DNA of 64,000 nucleotides from Enterococcus raffinosus (lineage in GTDB: Bacteria; Bacillota; Bacilli; Lactobacillales; Enterococcaceae), in contig NZ_JXLA01000001.1 of assembly GCF_001886185.1 (NCBI RefSeq), positions 62,001 to 126,000 of the forward strand, in the 5' to 3' direction. This document shows, in pieces, positions 1-8,709 of the stretch (position 1 is the first letter of the stretch; each line of letters starts with the position of its first letter). The notes beneath the pieces were generated by a model. The model was not told the origin of the DNA, searched no databases, and worked only from the letters and a program-made list of their open reading frames with translations. Made by a program: the position numbers and the translations under genes.

Positions 1-42
1 ATTAGAAAAACACCAAAAATTGGTTGATTAGAGAGGTGCAGC

Positions 43-1140
43 ATGGGATATAAATTATTGACACCAGGACCATTAACAACAACAGCAACAGTCAAACAGG
101 CGATGAGGGTCGATCATTGCACTTGGGATCGGGAGTATAAAACGATCACGCAAGAGATTCGTCAAAAGCTGTTGGACTTAGCGGGGGTATCTGAAGCGGA
201 TTATACAACGATTTTAATGCAGGGCAGCGGTTCGTTTGGCGTAGAGTCAGTCTTGAGTTCTATGATCGGACCAAAGGATCATGTCCTAATTTGTGTGAAT
301 GGCGCATATGGCCGACGAATGGTCAGTATGTGTGAACGATATGCGTTGCTTTATACAGTTTATGAAGTTGCGGAAGATGAGATTCCGGAGGCAGCAGCAA
401 TCGCGAAAATTCTTGAAGAAGATCCAACCATTACAGCGATTGCAATGGTTCATAGTGAAACAACTTCCGGCATTTTAAATGAGCTGGAGGGGATCGCAGC
501 GTTAGCGAATGAGAATGGCTTACTGTTCATTGTTGATGCAATGTCTAGCTTTGGCGGGATTCCCATCGATGTCTCTGCGCTGTCGATTGATTTCCTAGTT
601 TCCAGCTCAAATAAGTGCATTCAAGGCGTTCCAGGCTTCTCCTTTATTTTGGCGAAAAGAGAACAGCTGGAACAACGCCGAGATTTTGCACGAACGGTGT
701 CTTTGGATCTTTACGACCAATACGAAACAATGGAAAAAGATGGTAAATGGCGATTTACGTCACCTACGCATACTGTCTTGGCTTTCCATCAGGCTTTGCA
801 GGAATTAGAGCAAGAAGGTGGTATCTATCAGCGCTACATGCGGTATTTAACCAATAATCGACTACTTCGTCAAAAAATGGAGGAGCTAGGTTACCGACCG
901 TTTATCAAGAACCATCAAGGACCGTTTATTACCTCTTTCTTGTATCCAACAAAGCAAGCAAATTTTACGTTTAATACCTTTTATCAGCATTTAAAACAAA
1001 ATGGGTTTGTGATCTATCCAGGGAAAATCAGTAAAGTTGATTGTTTCCGGATTGGAAATATTGGTGATATCTATCCAGAAGACATTGACCGATTAGTCGA
1101 AGTTATTGAAAAATACACGGAGGTGGCGTATGTCAGTTAA
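43..1140 (+). CDS. phnW: 2-aminoethylphosphonate--pyruvate transaminase
   Basis: A PLP-dependent class V aminotransferase of 365 aa, the usual length for PhnW. It moves the amino group of 2-aminoethylphosphonate to pyruvate, giving phosphonoacetaldehyde and alanine in the cytoplasm. The sequence opens with LLTPGPLTTT, typical of the family, and has VDAMSSFGG around residue 165 and SSSNKCIQG with the expected Schiff-base lysine at about K191. An AGAGGTG ribosome site lies just before the ATG. The last codons overlap the start of phnX, so the two are translationally coupled and form the two-step pathway for using aminoethylphosphonate as a P, N or C source. Any upstream transporter or regulator lies outside the window. 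The call is secure by family and by partner. Confidence 0.95.
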   Translation: MGYKLLTPGPLTTTATVKQAMRVDHCTWDREYKTITQEIRQKLLDLAGVSEADYTTILMQGSGSFGVESVLSSMIGPKDHVLICVNGAYGRRMVSMCERYALLYTVYEVAEDEIPEAAAIAKILEEDPTITAIAMVHSETTSGILNELEGIAALANENGLLFIVDAMSSFGGIPIDVSALSIDFLVSSSNKCIQGVPGFSFILAKREQLEQRRDFARTVSLDLYDQYETMEKDGKWRFTSPTHTVLAFHQALQELEQEGGIYQRYMRYLTNNRLLRQKMEELGYRPFIKNHQGPFITSFLYPTKQANFTFNTFYQHLKQNGFVIYPGKISKVDCFRIGNIGDIYPEDIDRLVEVIEKYTEVAYVS

Positions 1141-1951
1141 CACGATCATTTTAGACTGGGCTGGGACGACCGTCGACTTTGGCTGTATGGCACCCGTCGA
1201 AGCCTTTAAGAAAGCTTTTGACAATAAAAATATCCAACTTACGTATGATGAAATTCGACAGCCTATGGGGATGCTAAAAATTGATCATATCAAGCAATTA
1301 CTCTCACTTGAACAGGTAAAAGAACAATGGCTCAAGCTTCATGGACGGGCCTCGGAGGAAGAAGACGTATATGCTATCTATCAGGATTTTGAGAAATACT
1401 TATTTGCCGATTTAGCAGAAAACAGTCATCTAAAGCCGGAAACGAAGCAAGCCATGAAAAAAATCAAACAGCTAGGCTATAACATTGGCTCTACGACAGG
1501 CTATACTAAGGAAATGATGGCGATTGTCTTCGAAACGGCTAAAAAGGAAGGCTACCATCCTGACTATGTCGTGACACCAGATGAGGTGGGTTCGTTAGGG
1601 CGGCCGTTTCCCTATATGATTTTTGAGAATATGCGTCATTTTCAAAATCTATCGTTGGAGGAAGTCATCAAGGTAGGAGATACTATCTCGGATATTAAAG
1701 AAGGAAAAAATGCCGGGGTGTTGAGTATTGCAGTAACAGAAGGCAGTTCTGAGATGGGGCTGTCTTTGGCGGAGTACAAAAGTCTCTCAAAGGAAGAGAT
1801 GGACCAACGAAACCAGCAAACAGCCGAAAAATTTTATCAGCATGGCGCCGATTTTTGTGTAAAAAATTTATTGGAGTTAGCCGAAATTTTACAGGAGCAT
1901 TCAAAGATTCAAAGAATACGTGAGAATAAAATTGAAGTTGCTGTAAATTAA
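1130..1951 (+). CDS. phnX: phosphonoacetaldehyde hydrolase (phosphonatase)
   Basis: A HAD-superfamily hydrolase of 273 aa that cleaves the C-P bond of phosphonoacetaldehyde to acetaldehyde and phosphate. The HAD nucleophile motif ILDWAGTTVD puts the catalytic aspartate at D9. PMGMLKIDH holds the lysine (about K50) that forms the imine with substrate, which is the hallmark separating phosphonatase from other HAD enzymes. GDTISDIKEGKNAG near residue 188 supplies the acidic Mg-binding loop. I chose the ATG at 1130 because GGAGGTG sits 5-10 bases upstream inside the end of phnW; the reading frame could extend to 1106 but without a ribosome site. It overlaps phnW by 11 bases. A terminator hairpin follows at 1982. 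Confidence 0.95.
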   Translation: MSVNTIILDWAGTTVDFGCMAPVEAFKKAFDNKNIQLTYDEIRQPMGMLKIDHIKQLLSLEQVKEQWLKLHGRASEEEDVYAIYQDFEKYLFADLAENSHLKPETKQAMKKIKQLGYNIGSTTGYTKEMMAIVFETAKKEGYHPDYVVTPDEVGSLGRPFPYMIFENMRHFQNLSLEEVIKVGDTISDIKEGKNAGVLSIAVTEGSSEMGLSLAEYKSLSKEEMDQRNQQTAEKFYQHGADFCVKNLLELAEILQEHSKIQRIRENKIEVAVN

Positions 1952-1981
1952 AGGTAAGACCAACATTAAATGCACATTCAG

Positions 1982-2028
1982 ACTGTAGATTTATCCATAT
2001 ATAATGGAGAGAATTTACAGTTTTTTTC
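1982..2028 (+). terminator. probable rho-independent terminator after phnWX
   Basis: ACTGTAGATTT pairs, with G-U wobbles, with GAATTTACAGT and is followed by a run of seven T. The stem is A/T-rich, so termination may be incomplete. Confidence 0.55.
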
Positions 2029-2424
2029 TTGATAAATTCTATTTATTTATAAGAAAACCACGAAGGACTTAATTATCCAAAAAGTAAATAAAAAGACAAA
2101 AAAAAGAATTTTTGCACTTTGTCTAAACGTATCCTTTCGGAAGTTCGCTAGATTTAAGTAACCACAAACTTGGAAGCGAATTCAATGGCTTGGTGAGCTT
2201 ATTTTTATCCAAAAATTAAATTTTATATTTCAAAAATGGCTGAGACTTTCCTTATAAATGAAGGTAGAATAATACTGTAACCAGAGGTGCGCGCAATGGC
2301 GTTTTTTCAGACTTTATTGGGTTACAATAGAAGCGTTTTTGGTAGGGTAGTCTAGCGGGCGATTGATTATCATAAAAGTTCATAAAAAATACATAAAAGA
2401 TCCGGTCATTGTAATTTATTACTG

Positions 2425-2590
2425 ACAGCATGCTGATGGTTGATGGGTACTCAATCAGTGGAACATGTTGATTAGCATCTCTCCTAACTTATGGAGAGGC
2501 CAAAATGCCGCGAATCAGTGAAATATTGTGACTTATCAGATGCTATTTAAAGTCTTAGCGATGAGCGGCGTAAGGATGATCAGCATTCAT
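2425..2590 (+). promoter_or_regulatory. structured 5' leader, candidate c-di-AMP (ydaO/yuaA-type) riboswitch
   Basis: A stretch of about 160 bases without a gene, closed by a perfect 8-bp long-range pairing, ATGCTGAT (2430-2437) with ATCAGCAT (2579-2586). Inside are a local hairpin (CTCTCC/GGAGAG), then GGCC-aaaat-GCCGCGAATC, and near the 3' end GCGGCGTAAGG. These resemble the conserved GAATC and CGTAAG-type blocks of the ydaO aptamer. A strong terminator follows at 2634, and the gene downstream is a secreted wall hydrolase, a classic ydaO target. Aptamer size and position fit. I could not run a covariance model, so the ligand class is an inference. The rest of the 1952-2745 gap is AT-rich with no gene seen. 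Confidence 0.5.
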
Positions 2591-2633
2591 TTGGATATTT
2601 TTTGAGGTGGATGCATCATTATCGAAGATTGAA

Positions 2634-2673
2634 TCAAGGATGCGGATTATTGTCAGCATCCTTGATTTTTTTT
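2634..2673 (+). terminator. leader terminator (attenuator) before the wall-hydrolase operon
   Basis: A perfect 10-bp stem, TCAAGGATGC with GCATCCTTGA, loop of 12, followed by eight T. It lies between the structured leader and the start codon at 2746, the place expected for a riboswitch expression platform that works by transcription termination. Confidence 0.85.
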
Positions 2674-2745
2674 AACAGCATTGGTCGCCCCCAGTATTTT
2701 ATAAATGGTTTGTTTGATTCAGTATAGGAAGAAGGGGAAATGTTC

Positions 2746-4995
2746 ATGAAAAAGATTGTTACGGCAATTTGTGGGTTAGCAATAGTTTGTTGGGGAGTAG
2801 CTAGCCTGCGCAGTGGGGCGCTAAAAGCAGATAACTTGCTTCAAGAATCTTCTGTTGTAGAGACAACAGTTCCAGAAAGTTCAACAGTCGCAGCTCCGGA
2901 GCCAGCGGCAGAAACAGAGTCAGAGTTGCCGGTGGAACCATCGTCAGTTCCAGAAACGCCAGCGCCTGAGGCACCTGCAACTGAACCAGCAGCTTCACCT
3001 GAAGCACCGGCGGAACAGCCACTTAAAGAAACTGCACCAGTTGAAAAGGAGGAGGCTCCGGAAACGACGGAAACCAGTACGGTTGAATCTTCAGAAAATG
3101 AAGGGGAAAGCACCGAGAGCTCAACTAGCAGCGCAACATCGAGTGAAAGCTCAACTAGCGCGTCTTCTACGAGTCAAACTTCTAGTACAACAAATTCTAG
3201 TACTTCTACAAGCGGTACGTCGACTTCCAGCAGTGCATCGAGCAGTTCGACTAGTTCCAGCAGCGGAGGGGCAACAGGCACAACTACAAGTTCGTCCACG
3301 ACACCGCCAGCAACCAGTCAGGAACCGCCGCAGTCGAGTACGCCACCAGCGGTGACACCGCCAGGAACGATACAAAATCCAGCACCAAATACACCGACGC
3401 CGCCGGCACCTAGCGAGCCTAAAGTACAAACTAGCACTGCGATTATTCAAACAACACCAGAGGCTTTTTCAGAAACTAGTACTTTACAATTGCCGAGTGA
3501 TTTGAAGACGGCAGAAGTGGCGCAATCTGATCTAAAGGGGTACGAGCTGCCGCTACTTTCAAGTTTTGAAAATGAAGCACACGCGGCCTTGATTTATGAT
3601 GGGATCAAAAAACTCGGTATTGAACAGGAGGAAAGCTTCACTGCGGAGCAATTAGCGACGACGCTTTACAGCGAACTTTTTGCGACCGAGATTATAGGAA
3701 CTCCAGAGAAGCAAGCAGAAGAGATCAGCATCGGAAGCCTGCTTTACCAAAAGAAGAAGGAACAGTTTGAAGTAGTCGGGGTCTACATTGGAAAAGACTA
3801 TTACTTAACAGTTGAGGATGTAGAAGTAGTGGCTTCTGAATCAACCGCTGAGGATACTAACGAAGAGGCAGCGATTGAGACGAAGGATGAGACGGAAGAC
3901 GCTGACGAATCAAATAAAAATGAAAAACAGCGGCAGGTGGTTCTTCAGCCTATGGATATTGATGAAGAGCTGTTCGTACAAGCTTTGCCTAACGTGACAT
4001 TGACAGAGTACGGACAAACTATTTTGAAGGAATATCCCGCTTCAATCAATTTTACTGAAAATGAAGCCTCAAAAAAATTTATAGAAACCATTGCTGAGGA
4101 TGCTCGTAAGTTAGGTCAGGAATACGATGTTTTCGCTTCTGTAATGATCGCACAGGCATTGTTAGAAAGTGGTTCAGGCAGCAGCAGTTTATCATTACCG
4201 CCGAACTATAATCTTTTCGGAGTGAAGGGAACCTATCAAGGTCAAGCCGTTTCGATGGCGACTCAAGAGGATCGCGGAAATGGAGAGTTGTATTCGATTA
4301 ATTCTGCGTTCCGTAAGTATCCAAACTATGCGGCCTCATTAGGAGATTACGTTCAGTTACTCCGTGGCGGGATTTCTGGCAATTCGAATTATTATCAAAA
4401 AACTTGGCGTTCGACCGCTAAGAATTATTTACGGTCGACACATGCGCTAACAGGTACCTACGCGACAGATACTTCCTATGATAGAAAGTTGAACTCGATC
4501 ATAGCGGTCTATAATTTAACACAATACGATCGAGTAAAGGTTGATCAGTCATCAGGGGTATTCATCAAAGGCAAGGATGAGATTCCAGAAGAATATCGTT
4601 CTATGATGCGTTACCCAGACTATAACGGCGTCAACTACAATACTTCTGGTTCGTACCCAGTGGGTCAATGTACTTGGTACGCCTATAACCGCGTGAAACA
4701 GTTAGGCAAGAGTGTAGATGACTTTATGGGCAACGGCGGTGAATGGGGAACAAAGGGCAAGGCGTTAGGCTATGAAGTCAGTCGTGAACCTAAAGCTGGT
4801 TGGTTGATTTCCTTCACACCAGGCACGGCTGGATCAGACCCGCGTTATGGTCACGTTGCTTTTGTTGAAGTTGTTCGACCAGAGGGGATCTTGATTTCGG
4901 AAGGCAATGTCTATGGAGGAACGGTGATTTCTTATCGGGTTATCGACGCAAATTTAGCGAAATCTGATTTAGTTACTTATATTAAAGCAAAATAA
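2746..4995 (+). CDS. secreted peptidoglycan hydrolase: GH73 glucosaminidase plus CHAP amidase/endopeptidase
   Basis: An exported cell-wall hydrolase of 749 aa. A signal peptide (about residues 1-30) is followed by a Pro/Ala/Glu-rich and then Ser/Thr-rich linker up to about residue 235, and by an unassigned region (about 240-430). A GH73 N-acetylglucosaminidase domain (about 440-600) has the putative catalytic glutamate at about E474 in ALLESGSGSS. A C-terminal CHAP domain (about 625-749) has Cys at about C642 in GQCTWYAYNR and His at about H703 in RYGHVAFVE. It should cut glycan strands and peptides during wall remodelling. I chose the ATG at 2746, since GAAGGGG is too close to the in-frame ATG at 2740. 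It is the first gene behind the attenuated leader and starts a four-gene operon. Codon use in the Ser/Thr/Pro linker is biased and creates long spurious frames. Confidence 0.9.
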   Translation: MKKIVTAICGLAIVCWGVASLRSGALKADNLLQESSVVETTVPESSTVAAPEPAAETESELPVEPSSVPETPAPEAPATEPAASPEAPAEQPLKETAPVEKEEAPETTETSTVESSENEGESTESSTSSATSSESSTSASSTSQTSSTTNSSTSTSGTSTSSSASSSSTSSSSGGATGTTTSSSTTPPATSQEPPQSSTPPAVTPPGTIQNPAPNTPTPPAPSEPKVQTSTAIIQTTPEAFSETSTLQLPSDLKTAEVAQSDLKGYELPLLSSFENEAHAALIYDGIKKLGIEQEESFTAEQLATTLYSELFATEIIGTPEKQAEEISIGSLLYQKKKEQFEVVGVYIGKDYYLTVEDVEVVASESTAEDTNEEAAIETKDETEDADESNKNEKQRQVVLQPMDIDEELFVQALPNVTLTEYGQTILKEYPASINFTENEASKKFIETIAEDARKLGQEYDVFASVMIAQALLESGSGSSSLSLPPNYNLFGVKGTYQGQAVSMATQEDRGNGELYSINSAFRKYPNYAASLGDYVQLLRGGISGNSNYYQKTWRSTAKNYLRSTHALTGTYATDTSYDRKLNSIIAVYNLTQYDRVKVDQSSGVFIKGKDEIPEEYRSMMRYPDYNGVNYNTSGSYPVGQCTWYAYNRVKQLGKSVDDFMGNGGEWGTKGKALGYEVSREPKAGWLISFTPGTAGSDPRYGHVAFVEVVRPEGILISEGNVYGGTVISYRVIDANLAKSDLVTYIKAK

Positions 4996-5011
4996 AGGGG
5001 TGCCATCACTC

Positions 5012-5578
5012 ATGGCAAATAAGCGCTACGTACACACAGAGGATCCGCCAAATGACAGAAGGACATTACTGTTAACCGTTGTTCTTCTCCTCATTCTATC
5101 TGTAACGATGCTGTTTGTTGTGAGAGGACAACTGCAAAAGCATTATAGTGTCCACACGATTTCAGGGACATCCATGATTCCTACGTTGACAGAAAGAGAT
5201 CAAGTGCTAGTGAAGAAAAAGGTCCAAGTTCAACGATATGATATTATCGCTTTTTCAGTAGATCGGGAAGAGGGAATGTTTGTCAAACGAGTGATTGGAC
5301 TGCCTGGTGACAGCATGTTTGTCCGAAATGATCGGATGGTCTTGAATATTGGAGAGCAGGGGGATTTTGAAACGACGAATACGTATCATTTGTCACCGAC
5401 TGTGGCCGATGAGTTTCAAACGTTAAATAAAATTCCAGAAGATGTTTACTTTGTTATTGGCGATCATGTTGAGGTTTCTAAGGACAGTCGATCCTTTGGT
5501 TTCGTTCATCGAAAATCCATCGAGGGAACCGTTCAATTCCGATTCCCAGCGATTCATCTCGCTAAAGTAGAAAACTAA
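5012..5578 (+). CDS. lepB: type I signal peptidase
   Basis: A membrane-anchored serine protease of 188 aa that removes signal peptides from exported proteins. One N-terminal TM segment (about residues 19-42) is followed by the Ser box SGTSMIPTL (catalytic S54) and the Lys box FVKRVIGLPGD (general base K92), then GDHVEVSKDSRSFGFV near the end, all in the conserved order. The ATG at 5012 is preceded by AAAGGGG at good spacing; the frame opens at GTG 5000 but that lies on top of the ribosome site. It sits 16 bases after the GH73-CHAP gene, so it may process that protein or other exported wall proteins. Confidence 0.93.
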   Translation: MANKRYVHTEDPPNDRRTLLLTVVLLLILSVTMLFVVRGQLQKHYSVHTISGTSMIPTLTERDQVLVKKKVQVQRYDIIAFSVDREEGMFVKRVIGLPGDSMFVRNDRMVLNIGEQGDFETTNTYHLSPTVADEFQTLNKIPEDVYFVIGDHVEVSKDSRSFGFVHRKSIEGTVQFRFPAIHLAKVEN

Positions 5579-5597
5579 AAAGAAAAGGGGAAAACAC

Positions 5598-6338
5598 GTG
5601 ATAATCATTAATTGGGTTTGTGTAGGACTCATTATTTTAGTGCTGCTGGTGTGGTTGTATCGAATGATTATCAATGTTCGATTGCAACTGATTAAGCCAC
5701 CACGAGATGCATCGGCGACTTTCCAGCGGAAGCTGGACTATGTGAAGCAAATTCAGCAAACGAAACATATATCGGCGTTACTATTTGTTACCTTCTGTTT
5801 AGCTGTAGGGCTGCTTTTAACCTCGTATAGCTTGTTTCAGGTACAAGATCAGCTGTATGCGATGAATGAACAGAACAGTACACTGAGAGATGACGTTCAA
5901 GTAATGAAAAAGGAACAAAAAAAATTAGTCAACAAAATTCCTGTTAAGGAGTATCCCAGCGAAGGGATAGGCTTACAGGATTATGCGTGGGATGAGCTGT
6001 TTTCAGATGATAGCAGAGAAAATCAATATACGATGGAGAGTGATCTTTCCAATAAGCTCAGCCCTTACTTTGGTTTGCCGACGACTCTGATCGTCTTAGA
6101 TATACCGACTCAAACGTTGAATATTGCTTTGGCAGGAGACTTGACTAGTGAGGACAATCGTCAGCAAATCAAGGACAACATCAAGGCTTTTGCGGCTGAA
6201 GCAGAAGCAATAAGTAATCTGACTCAGATTACCTTCCAGCTGAACGTAAGGGACGGAGAGCAACAGAAACAAGATTATAGTTGTACTTTCTCTCGTGAGA
6301 ATGGAGAAGATAAGTTTGTAATGATCCAAGAAGACTAA
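5598..6338 (+). CDS. two-TM membrane protein of unknown function
   Basis: A 246-aa protein that I do not recognise as a named family. It has an N-terminal hydrophobic segment (about 3-27), a short basic loop (about 30-55), a second TM segment (about 57-78), a short coiled-coil stretch (QVQDQLYAMNEQNSTL...) and a mixed alpha/beta C-terminal region of about 150 residues, probably outside the cell. GTG is the start: AAAAGGGG lies 7 bases upstream. It sits between signal peptidase and a coiled-coil cytoplasmic protein in the hydrolase operon, so a structural or control role in wall synthesis is a reasonable inference. Confidence 0.7.
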   Translation: MIIINWVCVGLIILVLLVWLYRMIINVRLQLIKPPRDASATFQRKLDYVKQIQQTKHISALLFVTFCLAVGLLLTSYSLFQVQDQLYAMNEQNSTLRDDVQVMKKEQKKLVNKIPVKEYPSEGIGLQDYAWDELFSDDSRENQYTMESDLSNKLSPYFGLPTTLIVLDIPTQTLNIALAGDLTSEDNRQQIKDNIKAFAAEAEAISNLTQITFQLNVRDGEQQKQDYSCTFSRENGEDKFVMIQED

Positions 6339-6356
6339 TGGAAAGAAGGGAAAAAA

Positions 6357-7466
6357 ATGGTAGCACAACAAAAGAAGAGCGGATGGTTTTTCAATAAGAA
6401 CATTATCGATGAGATCAATTCCGTTCCAGAAGAGAAAGTGGAAAATGAAACAATGACGAGCGCACAACCGCAGGCACCCACAGCTGCATCGGTACAATCG
6501 CAGCCTAAACCTGCTCCAGCATTAAAAATGGTTTCTGATAATACCATTCCAGACTCAGCGGAAAAACAAGCGGAAGAAATCAAAGAATTGAAGCGTTTGA
6601 TTTTTGAAAAAGAGCAGGTTTTACAAAAATATAAAAAAGAGATGACTGCTCAAACGCAGCAATTAACGAAAGAAAATGAGAATTATCGTCAATCTGTTTT
6701 ACGAATGGGCGAGGAGAAGGCACAAAATCGTCGCCAAATTCAAGATCTGGAGGCTGAAGTTCAACGAGCACGACAAGAAGTTCAGCGTCTGAAAGAAACA
6801 CAAGAGCTGGATAATTTGAAGCAGCAATTGGAACAAGTACAGCAAGAAAACAAGAAATTGAGAGATTCGGTCGCACATTTGGAAACAGTAGAACGGGAGT
6901 TGGAAGAAATTCACGAAGAACACCAAGCATTAGTTGCACAGCAAAAAGATGAAGAGATCCAACGCCTTGAAAAAATTCATCAGCTAGAAGGGCAAATCAA
7001 CGATCTGATAGCAGAAATCAATGAAAAGGACGAGCAGTATTCACAGCTTGATAAAGTAATTGTGGAGAAAGATCAAGTGATGGATCGGATGATCGAAGAG
7101 CAGGCTGCTAAGGAAGTTCAAGAAAAAGAAACGGCTGAACTACGTGAAAAGGTTGCGGCTCTCAAGGCGGAAAATGAACAGCTGAAGCAAGAAGCGATTT
7201 CGACTCAACAAGAAATTGGAGAAGTTCTGATCTCCGCTCGCAAACAAGCCAATCGCATGGTAGAGAAATCTAAAATGGATGCTCACCGAATCATCCAAGA
7301 AGCGAAGAGAGAGTTGGCGCTGATCAACGAACAAGCAAAAGAAATTTCTGATGAAGTCATTGAATCACGTCAATCCGTCATGTCATTATATGAAGAGATG
7401 CAAACCCGAGTAGATATCCTTGCGCAAGGAAAAATGCAGGAAACGGTCATCAATTCTGAAGATTAA
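6357..7466 (+). CDS. DivIVA-like coiled-coil protein
   Basis: A 369-aa protein dominated by heptad-repeat coiled coil from about residue 70 to 355, rich in Glu, Gln and Lys. A short Trp/Phe-containing N-terminal peptide (SGWFFNKNIID) and a Pro/Ala/Gln linker precede the coil. The C-terminal part, with ISARKQANRMVEKSKMDAHR, resembles the C-terminal region of DivIVA/GpsB-type proteins, but the canonical DivIVA N-terminal lipid-binding domain is not evident. There is no signal peptide, so it is cytoplasmic. It is last in the riboswitch-led operon and is followed by a strong terminator. Inferred role: a scaffold for the cell-wall or division machinery. I cannot name an orthologue with confidence. 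Confidence 0.65.
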   Translation: MVAQQKKSGWFFNKNIIDEINSVPEEKVENETMTSAQPQAPTAASVQSQPKPAPALKMVSDNTIPDSAEKQAEEIKELKRLIFEKEQVLQKYKKEMTAQTQQLTKENENYRQSVLRMGEEKAQNRRQIQDLEAEVQRARQEVQRLKETQELDNLKQQLEQVQQENKKLRDSVAHLETVERELEEIHEEHQALVAQQKDEEIQRLEKIHQLEGQINDLIAEINEKDEQYSQLDKVIVEKDQVMDRMIEEQAAKEVQEKETAELREKVAALKAENEQLKQEAISTQQEIGEVLISARKQANRMVEKSKMDAHRIIQEAKRELALINEQAKEISDEVIESRQSVMSLYEEMQTRVDILAQGKMQETVINSED

Positions 7467-7477
7467 TAATTGAGAAG

Positions 7478-7510
7478 AGGTGTCAGCATGTATGTGCTGA
7501 CGCCTTTTTT
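7478..7510 (+). terminator. terminator of the wall-hydrolase operon
   Basis: AGGTGTCAGCA pairs with TGCTGACGCCT around a short loop, followed by a T run. Confidence 0.9.
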
Positions 7511-7528
7511 GTGACCTCAATAACCCAA

Positions 7529-7557
7529 TTGTTTTTAATCAGTGAAACCGCTATACT
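7529..7557 (+). promoter_or_regulatory. sigma-A type promoter for the DsrE gene
   Basis: TTGTTT, a 17-base spacer and TATACT, about 40 bases before the ATG at 7599. Confidence 0.6.
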
Positions 7558-7598
7558 TTAAGAAAATACAGTGTTTTTTAAGACAAGGAGCGGGAGAG

Positions 7599-7919
7599 AT
7601 GAAAGTAGCAATCATTTTGGAAACAAAGGAGCATGAAAAAGCGTGGAATGCATTTCGTTTTGGTGTAGCAGCACTAAAAAAAGCACATGAAGTGAAATTT
7701 TTCTTAATGGGTGAGGCAGTAGAAGTTGAAAGCATTGAAGATGAGCAATACGACGTACCAGCTGAAATGAAAAAGCTGGCAGAACAAGGTGGAGAATTGC
7801 TAGCTTGTGGGACCTGTCTGAAATCTAGACAGCTAGAAGATCACACCGCTTGTCCGATTTCCACGATGTTCGATTGTGTAGAAATGGTGGAATGGGCGGA
7901 TAAAGTTGTGACATTTTAA
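7599..7919 (+). CDS. DsrE/DsrF-like (YchN-type) family protein
   Basis: A small soluble protein of 106 aa. It has the DsrE fold pattern: MKVAIILETKE as first strand, FRFGVAALKKAHEVKFFLMGEAVE, and a conserved Cys motif GGELLACGTCLKSR, then a third Cys in HTACPIST. Family members take part in sulfur relay or persulfide handling, but many Firmicutes members have no known partner. I chose the ATG at 7599 because AAGGAGCGGG lies upstream; the longer frame to 7542 would run through the promoter. It is monocistronic, with its own promoter and terminator. Confidence 0.8.
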   Translation: MKVAIILETKEHEKAWNAFRFGVAALKKAHEVKFFLMGEAVEVESIEDEQYDVPAEMKKLAEQGGELLACGTCLKSRQLEDHTACPISTMFDCVEMVEWADKVVTF

Positions 7920-7925
7920 ATGGAA

Positions 7926-7970
7926 TAGATGGAAGTTTCCTAACGATAGAAAACTTCTATCTATTTTTTT
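7926..7970 (+). terminator. terminator after the DsrE gene
   Basis: TAGATGGAAGTTT pairs (one G-U) with AAACTTCTATCTA, followed by seven T. Confidence 0.85.
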
Positions 7971-8136
7971 TAAGATAAAAATTTAAGTAGTAGAATATCA
8001 ACTATTCGCTCTATCCAAAAAAGTGAAAAAAGTATAGATAAACGTGGGACCTTTGATTATTCTAAATGACAAATAGTTGCTTGTGTGGTTATACTATTTA
8101 AAGAAATTGGAATATTACCGAGAGGGGATTTTCAAC

Positions 8137-8616
8137 TTGAAACTGAACAATCCGTTTATACAGGCGATTGGCATAATTGTCATGCTTGCAGAGCTTCCAG
8201 AAAATGAGGCATTAAAATCAAGAGAATTAAGTAAAAGAATGAATGTATCACATAGTTATTTGATCAAAGTAGCAAAGAAATTGAAGGATGCAGATCTTAT
8301 TAATTCAACCGCCTCAAAAAGTGGTGGCTATACTCTAAAAAAAGACATTGATGAAATTACTTTTTTAGATATTTTTGATGCGACAGAAGGAAAGCAAAGT
8401 TTTATTGATGGAATTGATTCGACGCCTATAGATTCTATGTTTTTATCAAAAGAAATTGTTAAAGAAAAGCGTGAACGCATCCATGAGATTTTGGATGAAG
8501 CAGAAGCAGATTACAGAAAAAAATTAAGCCGGTATACAATATCTGAAGCAGTTCCTCGTGATGAGCAAGGTGCTATACTCCAAATCGATTGGAAGAAAGT
8601 AATCTCTGAGATGTAA
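8137..8616 (+). CDS. Rrf2-family transcriptional regulator
   Basis: A winged-helix DNA-binding protein of 159 aa. The N-terminal half has the Rrf2 pattern: ALKSRELSKRMNVSHSYLIKVAKKLKDADLI (helix-turn-helix) followed by the wing SASKSGGYTLKK, with DIFDATEG after it. The cysteines that hold Fe-S clusters in IscR/NsrR-type members are absent, so it is probably not an Fe-S sensor. I chose the TTG at 8137, which has AGAGGGG 8 bases upstream; the frame extends to 8077 but without a ribosome site. It lies just upstream of the YhgE-like locus and may control it through the palindrome at 8710. Confidence 0.75.
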   Translation: MKLNNPFIQAIGIIVMLAELPENEALKSRELSKRMNVSHSYLIKVAKKLKDADLINSTASKSGGYTLKKDIDEITFLDIFDATEGKQSFIDGIDSTPIDSMFLSKEIVKEKRERIHEILDEAEADYRKKLSRYTISEAVPRDEQGAILQIDWKKVISEM

Positions 8617-8640
8617 TAAAAAATTGAATGATAGTTTTTA

Positions 8641-8677
8641 GTGACAGCATAGTTTCTTTCTATGCTGTCACTTTTTT
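8641..8677 (+). terminator. terminator after the Rrf2-type gene
   Basis: A perfect 11-bp stem, GTGACAGCATA with TATGCTGTCAC, followed by six T. Confidence 0.92.
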
Positions 8678-8678
8678 G

Positions 8679-8707
8679 TTGACATAGAAATATCCGTGTA
8701 TTATCAT
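8679..8707 (+). promoter_or_regulatory. strong sigma-A promoter for the YhgE-like locus
   Basis: TTGACA, exactly 17 bases, TATCAT. It begins one base after the preceding terminator. Confidence 0.8.
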
Positions 8708-8709
8708 TG

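Noticed and set aside
3120-3330. Repetitive Ser/Thr codons as a possible tandem DNA repeat or slippage tract
   Set aside because: Codons vary and no fixed repeat unit is present; it is protein low complexity rather than a DNA repeat.
2801-3450. Several long reading frames on both strands within the wall-hydrolase gene
   Set aside because: They are by-products of the Ser/Thr/Pro/Ala-rich linker, with low-complexity Arg/Leu-rich translations and no ribosome sites.
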